Shown piece after piece: positions 1-8,188 of a stretch of DNA of 64,000 nucleotides (the first letter of the stretch is position 1; each line of letters opens with the position of its first letter). This DNA comes from Bacilli bacterium (GTDB lineage Bacteria; Bacillota_I; Bacilli_A; RFN20; CAG-826). The translations under genes were made by a program, and so were the position numbers. The notes under the pieces were generated by a model that was not told where the DNA came from, did no database searches, and was given only the letters and a program-made list of their open reading frames with translations. The DNA lies in assembly GCA_035326105.1 (NCBI GenBank), contig DAOKYO010000001.1, positions 1-64,000 on the forward strand, in the 5' to 3' direction.

Positions 1-60
<60 letters not shown>

Positions 61-122
61 ATATTTCCTAGTCTAATTATTCATACTGGTTAAAAAATTG
101 ACGTTTGTTTTGCTTGTACTTC

Positions 123-139
123 TGTTTAGTTTTCAAAGA
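123..139 (-). promoter_or_regulatory. rRNA leader boxA-like antitermination element
   Basis: On the minus strand this reads TCTTTGAAAACTAAACA, the conserved leader element seen upstream of Bacilli 16S genes. It lies between the proximal rRNA promoter and the 16S 5' end, where Nus-factor antitermination and precursor processing signals sit. The function is assigned by resemblance only. Confidence 0.6.
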
Positions 140-196
140 TCAGATGCGCCATCTGCTCTCACAGATGATAGGCTTGCGCTTGATTTGCGCTTAACT

Positions 197-225
197 ATAC
201 TATCATTGGGTTTGCTTGTTGTCAA
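197..225 (-). promoter_or_regulatory. rRNA operon proximal promoter (P2)
   Basis: On the minus strand the -35 box TTGACA (220-225) and the -10 box TAGTAT (197-202) are separated by exactly 17 bp. Transcription would start near 190 and give a leader of about 130 nt before 16S. This is the closer of two tandem promoters, as is usual for rRNA operons. Confidence 0.85.
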
Positions 226-320
226 GCGATTTTTTTATCTTTCGCTCGACATTTTTTGCGCCCCTTAACATAGTTAAGAGCGGATTGTTGTTTTCCGCCT
301 TAGCGGTTGCAACGTTGTTA

Positions 321-349
321 ACTATACTTTAACTTACTGGGCATTGCAA
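321..349 (-). promoter_or_regulatory. rRNA operon distal promoter (P1)
   Basis: On the minus strand the -35 box TTGCAA (344-349) and the -10 box TATAGT (321-326) are separated by 17 bp. It lies about 124 bp upstream of P2, giving the tandem P1-P2 arrangement of a strongly expressed rRNA operon. Confidence 0.75.
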
Positions 350-394
350 GACATTTGTTTTAAAAAAATAACTTTTTTTCTATAAAACAAAAAA

Positions 395-423
395 GGCGCT
401 ATTTAGGCGTTTAAATAGCCACC
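395..423 (-). terminator. Intrinsic terminator upstream of the rRNA promoters
   Basis: A perfect 8-bp stem (398-405 with 412-419, six-base loop) is followed on the minus strand by a run of six T and further T-rich sequence. With the terminator at 479-503 it insulates the rRNA promoters from transcription coming from the BI-1 gene. Confidence 0.6.
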
Positions 424-478
424 TGTAAAGTAAAAATACTGATTAATTTAATTGAATAGCCATGTTTCAATAATATAA

Positions 479-503
479 AAGGTCCTCCGGATTGGAGGAC
501 CTT
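479..503 (-). terminator. Intrinsic terminator of the BI-1 family gene
   Basis: A perfect 10-bp stem (479-488 with 494-503, loop GGATT) lies 9 bp past the stop codon of the BI-1 gene. The stem ends in TT and the minus-strand sequence that follows is AT-rich. Confidence 0.85.
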
Positions 504-512
504 ATTCTTACA

Positions 513-1217
513 CTAACGGCTGCGAGCGGCGGCAACGAATTGAAGTATTCGCATAAACAGATAAATGAAGTCGACATAAAGAGTAAGAGCGAAGTATAAA
601 GCCAAGTTGCGCGACTCCACACCCGACTCACTAATTTTGGTAATACGCCAAACATCATACATAGTAATAAGCATGACGGCGCCAAAAGATACAAAACTGA
701 CAATCCACATAATTTGCGTCGACCGCATAAAGATATTTATCAGCATAAGAATGATGCTGCCAAAGAAGAGGCCGATTCCTACGAGACCGACTCCAGAAAG
801 ATTGCGCTTAGTATAGCGAGCATAGAGCGCCATAATTCCAAATACGCCAGCGGTTAAACCGAAAGCGATGCCTAACGTTTCCAATTCGTAGGTCAAAATA
901 AGAGTCGATAACATAAGTCCCATATTCGCTGTATATAATATATAAGGAATAAGAATATTGGCATCGCCACCATGTCTAAACACTCGAACTTGAATATAAA
1001 TAATTAAGATAATTTGAAAAATTGCGCTTCCGACCAAAAGCCAAAGGTACTTACTCAAAGCTAATTCCGGATTGGCGCCGTTTAAACCTAAGGACAATAT
1101 TCCAACCGTTCCAAAAGCGACGACCGCTGTTATGAGTAAGCCTAAAAACATCCAGCCGAAAGACGCTGACAAAAGCCGATTTCTTTCCCTGGTTGACGTA
1201 TCTACATAAGTTGCCAT
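513..1217 (-). CDS. Bax inhibitor-1 (BI-1/YccA, TMBIM) family membrane protein
   Basis: This 234-residue protein is almost entirely hydrophobic, with about seven predicted membrane segments after a short charged N-terminus (TSTRERNRLL). The spacing and the late basic/acidic loop (MYDVWRITKISESG) resemble the BI-1/YccA family of bacterial membrane proteins, some of which act as pH-sensitive calcium leak channels and some of which associate with the FtsH protease. The start is set at 1217 because GGAGG lies 7 bases upstream; an upstream in-frame start has no such site. It stands alone between tpiA and the rRNA operon and has its own terminator. The family call is good, the cellular role unknown. 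Confidence 0.85.
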   Translation of the reverse strand: MATYVDTSTRERNRLLSASFGWMFLGLLITAVVAFGTVGILSLGLNGANPELALSKYLWLLVGSAIFQIILIIYIQVRVFRHGGDANILIPYILYTANMGLMLSTLILTYELETLGIAFGLTAGVFGIMALYARYTKRNLSGVGLVGIGLFFGSIILMLINIFMRSTQIMWIVSFVSFGAVMLITMYDVWRITKISESGVESRNLALYFALTLYVDFIYLFMRILQFVAAARSR

Positions 1218-1271
1218 AATGTTGCCTCCATATAAAAACAATATATCATATATTAAAGTTGGAAATAATAA

Positions 1272-1295
1272 AAAACAGAACCGAAGTTCTGTTTT
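1272..1295 (-). terminator. Intrinsic terminator after tpiA
   Basis: A perfect 10-bp stem (1272-1281 with 1286-1295, loop CGAA, a stable tetraloop) whose 3' arm ends in TTTT lies 5 bp beyond the tpiA stop. It closes the gap-pgk-tpiA unit. Confidence 0.85.
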
Positions 1296-1300
1296 GTTTT

Positions 1301-2059
1301 TTATTCGCCAATGTTGGCAATGAGTTCGCGGAAACTTTCAACGGCAAGCGAAGCTCCGCCGACAAGAGCCCCATCGATGTCCGGTTCAGACAAATAATCT
1401 TTGACATTTACCGGTTTGACACTACCGCCATATAAAATACGAATCTTCTCCGCATTTTCTCCAAAGGAAGCACGGAGGAGCTTGCGAATATATCCGCAGA
1501 CCTCTTGGGCTATTTCCTTGCTGGCATTTTTACCGGTGCCAATTGACCAAACCGGTTCATAAGCCACGACTAAATTCCGAACATCATCGGCCGAAAGACC
1601 TGAAAGGCCGATGCGAATCTGTTCTTCAACCACCGCTTTAGTTTCGCCCTTTTCAAACTGATCAAGGGTTTCGCCAACGCAATACAAAGGCACCATGTCA
1701 GCCGCAATTAAAGCTTTAATCTTGGCATTGCAATGCTCATTGGTTTCTCCGTAATACGAGCGTCTTTCCGAATGTCCGATAAGACACCAATTGATTCCAA
1801 TCTCCTTAAGCATAGGAATTGAAATTTCACCCGTATAGGCACCATGATCAAATTCGCTGCAATTCTGCGAACCAACAATCAATTTCGGATTGATTTCTTT
1901 AACCGTTTTTAATCCAAGAAAAGTCGGGCATACTCCGATTTCAATTTCGCGTTGCTCGGCAAAGGCAGATAAGTCCAATGAGGCTTTAGCAAAAGCTTCC
2001 GCCTCTAAAATCGTCTTATTCATTTTCCAATTGCCAACTAATAATTTTTTGCGTCCCAT
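1301..2059 (-). CDS. tpiA: Triosephosphate isomerase
   Basis: The enzyme interconverts dihydroxyacetone phosphate and glyceraldehyde 3-phosphate in cytosolic glycolysis. At 252 residues it has the usual length. The active-site residues are visible: Asn11 and Lys13 in GNWKMN, the electrophile His96 in IGHSERR, the catalytic base Glu168 in AYEPVWSIGTG, and the phosphate-binding YGGSV near the C-terminus. The start lies 1 bp after the pgk stop with AGAGG overlapping the end of pgk, so translation is probably coupled. The usual Bacilli partners pgm and eno do not follow; the next gene is the BI-1 protein. Confidence 0.98.
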   Translation of the reverse strand: MGRKKLLVGNWKMNKTILEAEAFAKASLDLSAFAEQREIEIGVCPTFLGLKTVKEINPKLIVGSQNCSEFDHGAYTGEISIPMLKEIGINWCLIGHSERRSYYGETNEHCNAKIKALIAADMVPLYCVGETLDQFEKGETKAVVEEQIRIGLSGLSADDVRNLVVAYEPVWSIGTGKNASKEIAQEVCGYIRKLLRASFGENAEKIRILYGGSVKPVNVKDYLSEPDIDGALVGGASLAVESFRELIANIGE

Positions 2060-2060
2060 T

Positions 2061-3275
2061 TTAACCTCTAATAATATCTATTCCCGGCAAGTGACCATCA
2101 TTTTCAATCATCTCCAATGATGCTCCTCCGCCAGTTGAAACGTGACTAAACTCATCTTTATAGCCGAATTGGGCAACGGCCGCTGCACTATCGCCACCGC
2201 CAATAACGGTAAAAGCGCCCTTTAATTCAGCGATCGCCTTACAAATTTCAATGGTGCCAACAGCGAAATCTGATTGTTCAAATACGCCCATAGGCCCATT
2301 CCAAAATACCATTTTTGATTTGGCAATTTCAGAGGCATATATTTTAGCCGTTTCAGGGCCGATATCCATGCCTTCGTATCCCTCAGGGATATCTTGACCC
2401 ACGACCTTTTTCTCTGTCCAACCTTCAAATCCGTTGGTAACGACGCTATCCACCGGTAGAAGAATGCGCCCTTTTGCTTCTTCAAAGCACTTTTTGGCGT
2501 AATCTAATTGATCGCTTTCAACTGGCGAAGTGCCAACCGTATAGCCCAACGCCTTCTTAAAGGTATATGCCATCGCTCCACCAATTAAAATCTTATCGCA
2601 TTTTTTTAGAAGTGAGTCGATGACTTTGATTTTATCGCTAACCTTGAATCCGCCCAAAATAGCGACATAGGGGCGGTCTTCCGGTTTTACTTCGACACAG
2701 CGCGTTAAATTTTCGACTTCTTTTTCAACCAAGAAACCGACTGCGACCGGTTTCCCCTCCGCTTTCATCACTTCGGGAACGCCATAGGTCGAAGCATGTG
2801 CCCGGTGGGCACTGCCAAACGCATCCATCACGAAGGCATCGGCTATTGAAGCCCATTCTTGAGAAAGGACCGAATCATTTTTTTCCTCGCCCTTTTCATA
2901 ACGGGTGTTCTGGACGAGTAATACTTCTCCTGGTTTAAGCATATCGACAAAATAGGCCAGTTTTTCGCCCCGTGTATCTGGGCAAAAACTGACATCATTC
3001 TTAGGAAGCAACTCCTGAAGATGGTTAACCAGAAAAACCATGTTGTTTTTCTTCTTAGCTTCGTCAATTTCTTCCGGGGTCTTCTTGTAACTGATTTTTC
3101 CAAGATGGCTCATTAAGATAACCGCCGCGCCTTTATCGAGCAATTCCTTAATTGTCGGAAGTGCTTGGACCATTCGGTTATCATCCCGAATAACTCCATC
3201 CTTTAATGGGACATTAAAGTCAACTCGGACAAGAACCTTTTTGCCTTTGACATCTAAGTCACTGACTAATTTCAT
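2061..3275 (-). CDS. pgk: Phosphoglycerate kinase
   Basis: The enzyme transfers the acyl phosphate of 1,3-bisphosphoglycerate to ADP. The 404-residue protein begins MKLVSDLDVKGKKVLVRVDF and shows the N-terminal substrate motifs (RVDFNVPL, SHLGK, DAFGSAHRAHAS) and the C-terminal glycine-rich nucleotide loop (VIGGGDSAAA, followed by STGGGASLE). The start at 3275 is chosen because AGGAG precedes it; an upstream in-frame extension would run through the hairpin at 3302-3322. That hairpin between gap and pgk suggests partial termination, so pgk-tpiA may be expressed below gap. Confidence 0.98.
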   Translation of the reverse strand: MKLVSDLDVKGKKVLVRVDFNVPLKDGVIRDDNRMVQALPTIKELLDKGAAVILMSHLGKISYKKTPEEIDEAKKKNNMVFLVNHLQELLPKNDVSFCPDTRGEKLAYFVDMLKPGEVLLVQNTRYEKGEEKNDSVLSQEWASIADAFVMDAFGSAHRAHASTYGVPEVMKAEGKPVAVGFLVEKEVENLTRCVEVKPEDRPYVAILGGFKVSDKIKVIDSLLKKCDKILIGGAMAYTFKKALGYTVGTSPVESDQLDYAKKCFEEAKGRILLPVDSVVTNGFEGWTEKKVVGQDIPEGYEGMDIGPETAKIYASEIAKSKMVFWNGPMGVFEQSDFAVGTIEICKAIAELKGAFTVIGGGDSAAAVAQFGYKDEFSHVSTGGGASLEMIENDGHLPGIDIIRG

Positions 3276-3296
3276 TTTTAATCTCCTTGTTTTTTG

Positions 3297-3322
3297 AAAA
3301 AAAGCGCCCACTAAGGGCGCTT
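3297..3322 (-). terminator. Intergenic terminator or attenuator between gap and pgk
   Basis: An 8-bp GC-rich stem (AAGCGCCC at 3302-3309 with GGGCGCTT at 3315-3322, five-base loop) is followed on the minus strand by seven T. It lies in the 64-bp gap-pgk spacer. No promoter is evident between it and pgk, so it more likely gives partial read-through than full termination. Confidence 0.75.
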
Positions 3323-3339
3323 CCTCTAATCTTTTATGA

Positions 3340-4374
3340 TTATTTAACGCCCAAGACTTTGGCCATTTCGCCGGCTAAACGGACGAATTGGCAGGTATAA
3401 CTATATTCGTTGTCATACCAGGAAACCACTTTGACATATTGGGTGCCGTCCTTTTCGAAAACCTTCGTTTGGGTGGCATCAAATAATGAACCATAAGTAA
3501 TGCCGATAATATCGGAACTTACGACTTCATCCTCGGTATAGCCGAGAACGTCTTTTAGTGTTGTCTCACTAGCTTCTTTCATCGCTGCGTTAATTTCTTC
3601 TTCCGTGACTTTCTTTTCTAAAAGAAGTGAAAGATCAACCAAAGATCCATCAATTACCGGTACCCGGAGTGCTCCGCCTTGGAGACGTCCGTCAATTTCC
3701 GGTAAAACCAAGCCGATTGCTTTCGCTGCTCCAGTTGATGTTGGAACAATGTTGGCTGCGGCCGCCCGTCCCCGACGAAGATTCTTTTTCTTAGGGAGAT
3801 CAAGCGTAGTCTGGTCATTGGTATAAGCGTGAACGGTTGTCATAAATCCACCCTTTAAACCAAATTTTTCATTAAGAACTTTTGCTACTGGAGCCAAGCA
3901 GTTGGTTGTGCAACTGGCACCGCTGATAACAATCATGTCCTTGGTTAACTTTTGACTATTGACACCATATACGAAGGTTGGTGTTCCCTTATCGGCCGGT
4001 GCCGAAATAACAACGCCTTTAGCTCCGCCCACTTCAACATGGACTTTAGCATCTTCATAGCCTTTGAAACGGCCTGTGCACTCAAGAACGATATCAACTC
4101 CATAATCGGACCACTTGATCAAGTTTGGATCGGGTTGTCCAATAACCGGGATTTCACGGCCTTTAAAGATGATGGACTTGCCATCGGCACTGACAGAAAT
4201 TTCATCTTTAGCGAAGTTTCCGTGTGCGGTATCATATTTCAAAAGATAGGCTAAGTTATCGGCGTCGGTTAAATCGTTGATGGCAACGACTTCAAATTCG
4301 CCAGATTCTTCGGCCCGACGGAAAGCCAAGCGACCAATCCGACCAAAGCCATTAATTGCAAGTTTAACTGACAT
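3340..4374 (-). CDS. gap: Glyceraldehyde-3-phosphate dehydrogenase, type I (NAD-dependent)
   Basis: The enzyme oxidises glyceraldehyde 3-phosphate to 1,3-bisphosphoglycerate with NAD. The 344-residue protein has the Rossmann motif INGFGRIGR at the N-terminus, an acidic residue at the end of the second strand (INDLTD) that fits NAD rather than NADP preference, the catalytic Cys155 in SCTTNCLAP, and the catalytic His in TVHAYTND. AGGAGG lies 8 bases upstream of the ATG. It is the first gene of gap-pgk-tpiA; the repressor gene cggR that precedes gapA in Bacillus is absent, but a perfect inverted repeat lies in the promoter region. Confidence 0.98.
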   Translation of the reverse strand: MSVKLAINGFGRIGRLAFRRAEESGEFEVVAINDLTDADNLAYLLKYDTAHGNFAKDEISVSADGKSIIFKGREIPVIGQPDPNLIKWSDYGVDIVLECTGRFKGYEDAKVHVEVGGAKGVVISAPADKGTPTFVYGVNSQKLTKDMIVISGASCTTNCLAPVAKVLNEKFGLKGGFMTTVHAYTNDQTTLDLPKKKNLRRGRAAAANIVPTSTGAAKAIGLVLPEIDGRLQGGALRVPVIDGSLVDLSLLLEKKVTEEEINAAMKEASETTLKDVLGYTEDEVVSSDIIGITYGSLFDATQTKVFEKDGTQYVKVVSWYDNEYSYTCQFVRLAGEMAKVLGVK

Positions 4375-4405
4375 CTGAATGTCCTCCTTATTACTTTGCG
4401 GTTTT

Positions 4406-4432
4406 ATTATACAACAAATTTAATAAATTTGT
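4406..4432 (-). promoter_or_regulatory. gap promoter -10 region with a candidate operator palindrome
   Basis: A consensus -10 box TATAAT lies at 4406-4411. Immediately upstream is a perfect inverted repeat, ACAAATTT-AAT-AAATTTGT (4414-4432), filling the space where the spacer and -35 box would be. No good -35 box is present. This fits a regulator-controlled promoter, but the regulator is not identified and AT-rich palindromes do occur by chance. Confidence 0.5.
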
Positions 4433-4519
4433 AGGTGATATAAGCGGAAAGCGCGCAAAAATTATTTGTTGGCGAGAGACAATCAAAAAAAGGTATCGTT
4501 TTCGGCATTTTTTGACCGA

Positions 4520-4741
4520 TTAAAGATCTTCTAAGCCTTTAAACAGTTCGGAAAGAGAAACTCCCAGTGCGGCCGCAATCCGGCTGATGACCGTCAATGA
4601 TGGGTTGCGCCGGCCATTTTCCAAGTCCGAAAGATAATTTTTATTTATGCCGGAGCGAAAAGCCAACTCTTCCTGTGACCAATGCCGGTTCTTACGCAGA
4701 TAGACAATTCTCATGCCCAATTGTTCTTTGATACCAAACAC
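4520..4741 (-). CDS. Xre-family helix-turn-helix transcriptional regulator
   Basis: This 73-residue protein is essentially one Cro/C1-type HTH domain: LRKNRHWSQEELAFRSG supplies the first helices and NKNYLSDLENGRRNPSL the recognition helix and following turn. I choose the GTG at 4741 as start because GAGGA lies 7 bases upstream and it follows the whiA stop by one base; the longer frame begins with a TTG inside whiA and has no ribosome site. It follows whiA, where Bacillus carries crh, so it is probably cotranscribed with rapZ and whiA. Its target is unknown. Confidence 0.85.
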   Translation of the reverse strand: MFGIKEQLGMRIVYLRKNRHWSQEELAFRSGINKNYLSDLENGRRNPSLTVISRIAAALGVSLSELFKGLEDL

Positions 4742-4742
4742 T

Positions 4743-5723
4743 CTATTTTCCTCGCCGATAATTTTCTGCAATCTTATTCAGACTGCGAAATAGATGGGCT
4801 ACGTTGCTTTTGGAAATAGGTCGCTCAGTTGCCAATTTTTCCGTCATGCGATCGGCTAATTCTTGCATATTAGCATCTTCGTAGTTCAGTCGAAGTTCGC
4901 AAAGAAGCCGCAATTTAGGATTATCAAAGTGATTAAAGCCGATTTTTTGTTCAATCAGTTTTATATCGGCAATCTGATTTTGGGCACTAGACAGAGTTCG
5001 CTGATAATTATGCTCGTCACAAAGCGCCATTCTTTGTGAAGCATTCTGCATATCGCGATCAATGCGCACATTCTCATATTGCAGGGAGGAAGCTGTCGCC
5101 CCAATAAAGATCAGAAATTCCCCAATTTGGTCGCTTTTTTTCAAATATACCACATGGTAATCGCGTCTTTGAATGACTTTGGGCGTAAAATTGGCATGAT
5201 GAAAACGTTCGATAAGGCGGCAAAGTTTGTTGGCTAAAACTTCGTCTTTAGTTGCTATTTCTAAATGATAATTGCCACTTTTTGGCGAATTAACCGAGCC
5301 CCGAGCCAAAAAAGCTCCGGTTGCATAACCGCTGGCCGTATCGTCGCTATAGACAATTTTTCGATCAATCGCTCCACCTGGAAAGGATATTGATAAATCT
5401 TCAAGAATAAAATCCACCCGGTCTTCAATTGCAATAATGTAATATGTATTCTTCTTAAAATGCATATTTTTTTGATAATGAAAGGATGGGTCGATTCCAT
5501 AGAATTCTTTTATTAAAGAGTAAATATATTTTGCCACTTTGGCGTTTTCTGTTCGTAGCAAAAGGCGCGCTTGGCGCGCTGCGATCGACAGCGAACCGTT
5601 CATCCGCATAAAGGCGGAAAGAATAGCTTTTTTCCGCGCTAAAGCATATTTAGTCTCGCCCTCTTCTTTGGGACGTACGATGTCTTCTTTAACCATCATC
5701 GTAAAGGAAATATAATCAAACAT
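4743..5723 (-). CDS. whiA: DNA-binding protein WhiA
   Basis: WhiA is a conserved Gram-positive protein with an N-terminal domain related to LAGLIDADG homing endonucleases and a C-terminal HTH domain; it affects cell division and chromosome segregation in Bacillus and sporulation in Streptomyces. The 326-residue protein starts with the family opening (ISFTMMVKEDIVR), has the LAGLIDADG-like fold region (AILSAFMRMNGSL, then GAFLARGSV) and a C-terminal HTH (LRLNYEDANMQELADRM, then SKSNVAHLFRSL). Its start overlaps the rapZ stop by one base (TGATG), so translation is coupled. The yvcK gene that normally separates rapZ and whiA in Bacilli is missing. Confidence 0.95.
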   Translation of the reverse strand: MFDYISFTMMVKEDIVRPKEEGETKYALARKKAILSAFMRMNGSLSIAARQARLLLRTENAKVAKYIYSLIKEFYGIDPSFHYQKNMHFKKNTYYIIAIEDRVDFILEDLSISFPGGAIDRKIVYSDDTASGYATGAFLARGSVNSPKSGNYHLEIATKDEVLANKLCRLIERFHHANFTPKVIQRRDYHVVYLKKSDQIGEFLIFIGATASSLQYENVRIDRDMQNASQRMALCDEHNYQRTLSSAQNQIADIKLIEQKIGFNHFDNPKLRLLCELRLNYEDANMQELADRMTEKLATERPISKSNVAHLFRSLNKIAENYRRGK

Positions 5724-6577
5724 CAGCGCTCACCCCGTCTAAGATCGCGATGTGTGGCTGATATAGAAAATGTTCCCTTTAATTTTTCCGCCACTTTTTC
5801 AACGCAATAAACCGAACGATGCTGACCACCGCTGCACCCAATTGCCACCACAATCATTCCCCGAGCCTCGTCGCTCGCCTTCGATAAATAAAAGGTAAGA
5901 TATGAGAAAATGCGATTGATCAATTCTTCGCTTTGACTTTGATTGTTCAAGAATTTCACAACCGCTTGATCTTTTCCTGTTTTGTTTCTTAGCTCAGGAA
6001 TATAAAACGGATTCGGTAATAATCGTGCATCGAAAACAATGTCGGCATTTAAAGGAAGTCCATATTTAAAGCCAAAAGAGACAAGATTGATTTTAATGGC
6101 CGGAGTTTTTGAATTCTTTAGTATTGAAAACATTTGCTTCCGCAAATCAATGACTCGCATATTACTGGTATCGATAAAAAAATCCGCTTGCTCACGAATC
6201 CGAGTCTCCATTTGCATTTCTTTATCTATTCCGTCCTCAAGCGACAATCCGTTGACTTGAAGCGGATGTGAATGCCGGGTTAACTTATATCGGCTAATAA
6301 TATCTTCCTTAGATGCCACGAACAAAAATAATTTTATATCGAAATCTTTGCTGTTTTTGAGCGATAGAATAAGTTTCTCCGCTTCCATAATGTTTATCGT
6401 TATGGCGGTCTTGGCACTATGATGACTGGGTTCGTTAATCAAAAGACTCAGTAGGCTTTCAATCAGTTCCGCCGGTAAATTATCAATAACTCGATATTTT
6501 AATTCTTCCAGCACAAAAGAGGCGGTCGAACGTCCCGCGCCACTTAATCCCGTTAAAATAACCAGTTGTTTTTTCAT
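5723..6577 (-). CDS. rapZ: RNase adapter protein / nucleotide-binding protein RapZ (YvcJ)
   Basis: RapZ proteins bind nucleotides through an N-terminal P-loop; in E. coli RapZ controls amino-sugar synthesis through small RNAs, while in Bacillus YvcJ is a GTPase linked to competence. The 284-residue protein has Walker A GLSGAGRST (residues 9-17) and the C-terminal signature GCSGGQHRSV followed by HRDL. GAGG lies 7 bases before the ATG. It begins the rapZ-whiA-Xre unit. Its Bacilli neighbours yvcK, hprK and crh are all absent from this locus. Confidence 0.95.
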   Translation of the reverse strand: MKKQLVILTGLSGAGRSTASFVLEELKYRVIDNLPAELIESLLSLLINEPSHHSAKTAITINIMEAEKLILSLKNSKDFDIKLFLFVASKEDIISRYKLTRHSHPLQVNGLSLEDGIDKEMQMETRIREQADFFIDTSNMRVIDLRKQMFSILKNSKTPAIKINLVSFGFKYGLPLNADIVFDARLLPNPFYIPELRNKTGKDQAVVKFLNNQSQSEELINRIFSYLTFYLSKASDEARGMIVVAIGCSGGQHRSVYCVEKVAEKLKGTFSISATHRDLRRGER

Positions 6578-6806
6578 CAGACTACCTCGCCTTTTATTTT
6601 ACAATGAAAAACGACAATCAAATAACAAAAAAAGAAAAATAAATTGATAGTTTCTTTTCAAATAATATTGATATTTTCCGTTTGCTAAATAATTGAGACC
6701 GTTTCTATGGCAAAAAATTGGTCTTCAAAAAGCAAACTAACCGTTTTCTTTTACCTATCTGAAATAGAGTGTACCGGTTTTTTTATGAAACAAAATTTAA
6801 ATTGAT
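6578..6806. other. Intergenic region with no recognisable gene
   Basis: This AT-rich 229-bp stretch separates rapZ from the small membrane protein gene. I see no convincing promoter, RNA structure or reading frame in it. A short inverted match (ACCGG near 6772 with CGGT near 6740) is too weak to call a terminator. Confidence 0.4.
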
Positions 6807-7073
6807 TTAAAAGTGTATTATGTTGCTGCCGATCAGCCAGCCAAATATTGACAGAACAACCAAAACAAAATAAACATATCGCCATGTTATTTTTTGGGTG
6901 GAAACAAAACTCCATGCGGAAATAAAAGCCGCCAAAAGGAGTGACAATGATCCTATCCAAGCAATAAATGGTATATTTCCGCCTAATCCCTCAATTATCC
7001 AACATATCGTAGACAACAGAATTCCCACGAAAGCCAACAAACCCGCTAAATAATATGAATTTCTTTTAGCCAT
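6807..7073 (-). CDS. Small membrane protein of unknown function
   Basis: The 88-residue product has a basic start (MAKRNSYY) and three hydrophobic segments, roughly residues 8-28, 34-55 and 65-85, consistent with a small integral membrane protein. AAGGAG lies 9 bases before the ATG, which supports it as a real gene despite its size. It lies alone between trxB and rapZ with non-coding DNA on both sides. I do not recognise the family. Confidence 0.7.
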   Translation of the reverse strand: MAKRNSYYLAGLLAFVGILLSTICWIIEGLGGNIPFIAWIGSLSLLLAAFISAWSFVSTQKITWRYVYFVLVVLSIFGWLIGSNIIHF

Positions 7074-7238
7074 TTTAAATTCTCCTTAAAAGTATATCTA
7101 TAAACAATAATCAGTAAAAGTAATCTAAAAAGCAATGTAAATGTAATGAGAAAGGAACTTTAGTGCTTAGTTGATGAAGTGCTTTTAAAAGGTAACAAGT
7201 AACCGCAGTCAGCTGTTGTTAATCTTCGATTAATAAAA

Positions 7239-7262
7239 AGTAGGCAAAATCCTTTGCCTACT
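7239..7262 (-). terminator. Intrinsic terminator after trxB
   Basis: A perfect 10-bp stem (AGTAGGCAAA at 7239-7248 with TTTGCCTACT at 7253-7262, loop ATCC) is followed on the minus strand by TTTTTATT. It lies 14 bp past the trxB stop and closes the lgt-ppaX-trxB unit. Confidence 0.88.
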
Positions 7263-7276
7263 AATGGTTATCATCT

Positions 7277-8188
7277 CTAAAGAGAACGATGGGTTATTTC
7301 TATCGCCGCGATAGCCCCATCATTAGTCGCTGTAACTATTTGGCGAAGATTCTTTTTTACAACATCGCCGGCTCCAAATAAGTTGCCAACCTTTGTTTCC
7401 ATATTTTCATCCACAATAACATATCCATGCTCATCAAGGACCTGAAGTTTGGATAGCCCTTTAGTCGCCGGGATTTGCCCAATGTATGGGAAAACGGCTT
7501 TGACCGGCAATATTTTTTCTTCGCCGGTGATCGCATTTTTAATTTTTATTCCCGAGACAAACTTTTCTCCTTCAACCGCCAAAGTTACACTGTCGAGAAC
7601 CAATTCGATATTGCCCGTCGATTTCACTTTTTTCACCAATAGTTCATCAGCTCTAAAGCCCTGTCGGCGATGAATAAGAAAGACTTTCTTAACGAAGCCG
7701 GAAAGATAAAGCGCTTCTTGAAGCGCGGAATTCCCACCTCCGACAACAGCCACGTTTTCTCCTTTATAAAAAGATCCGTCGCAAACCGCACAGTAACTAA
7801 CACCTTTTCCTTTGAATTCATCTTCGCCGGGAATATTCATTTTGCGCTCATCGGTACCCGTGGCAAAAATAACAAACTTGCTCGTAATCGTTCCGTCGTC
7901 GGTTATAACCTTAAATTCATCGTCTTTTTTTTCAATATCAAGTACATCACCATAAGTAACTTCAACCCCGAAGTTTTGAACTTGTTCAAAGAACTTTCCG
8001 GCAAGATCGGGACCGGTTATTTTGTTAAATCCGGGATAATTTTCAATTTCCGCCGTAAAATTCACTTTTCCGCCCGGAACATATTTGTCTAACAAGACAA
8101 CATCAATGAGCGCTCTTTTTAAATAAATGGTCGCTGTTATTCCGGCAGGACCGCTGCCGACAATTGTCACATCTGTTTTTCTATCCAT
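7277..8188 (-). CDS. trxB: Thioredoxin-disulfide reductase
   Basis: This flavoenzyme reduces thioredoxin with NADPH in the cytosol. The 303-residue protein has the FAD motif GSGPAG near residue 12, the redox-active CAVC in the middle, a second dinucleotide motif GGGNSALQEAL, the HRRQGFRA segment whose arginines contact the NADPH phosphate, and the C-terminal FAD motif GAGDV. GGAGG lies 11 bases upstream. It overlaps the preceding HAD gene by 8 bp, so the pair is translationally coupled. The order lgt, ppaX, trxB matches the Bacillus locus. Confidence 0.96.
   Translation of the reverse strand: MDRKTDVTIVGSGPAGITATIYLKRALIDVVLLDKYVPGGKVNFTAEIENYPGFNKITGPDLAGKFFEQVQNFGVEVTYGDVLDIEKKDDEFKVITDDGTITSKFVIFATGTDERKMNIPGEDEFKGKGVSYCAVCDGSFYKGENVAVVGGGNSALQEALYLSGFVKKVFLIHRRQGFRADELLVKKVKSTGNIELVLDSVTLAVEGEKFVSGIKIKNAITGEEKILPVKAVFPYIGQIPATKGLSKLQVLDEHGYVIVDENMETKVGNLFGAGDVVKKNLRQIVTATNDGAIAAIEITHRSL

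Noticed and set aside
7670..8092. A 140-codon plus-strand open frame inside trxB
   Set aside because: It is the complement of conserved thioredoxin reductase motifs and has no independent support.
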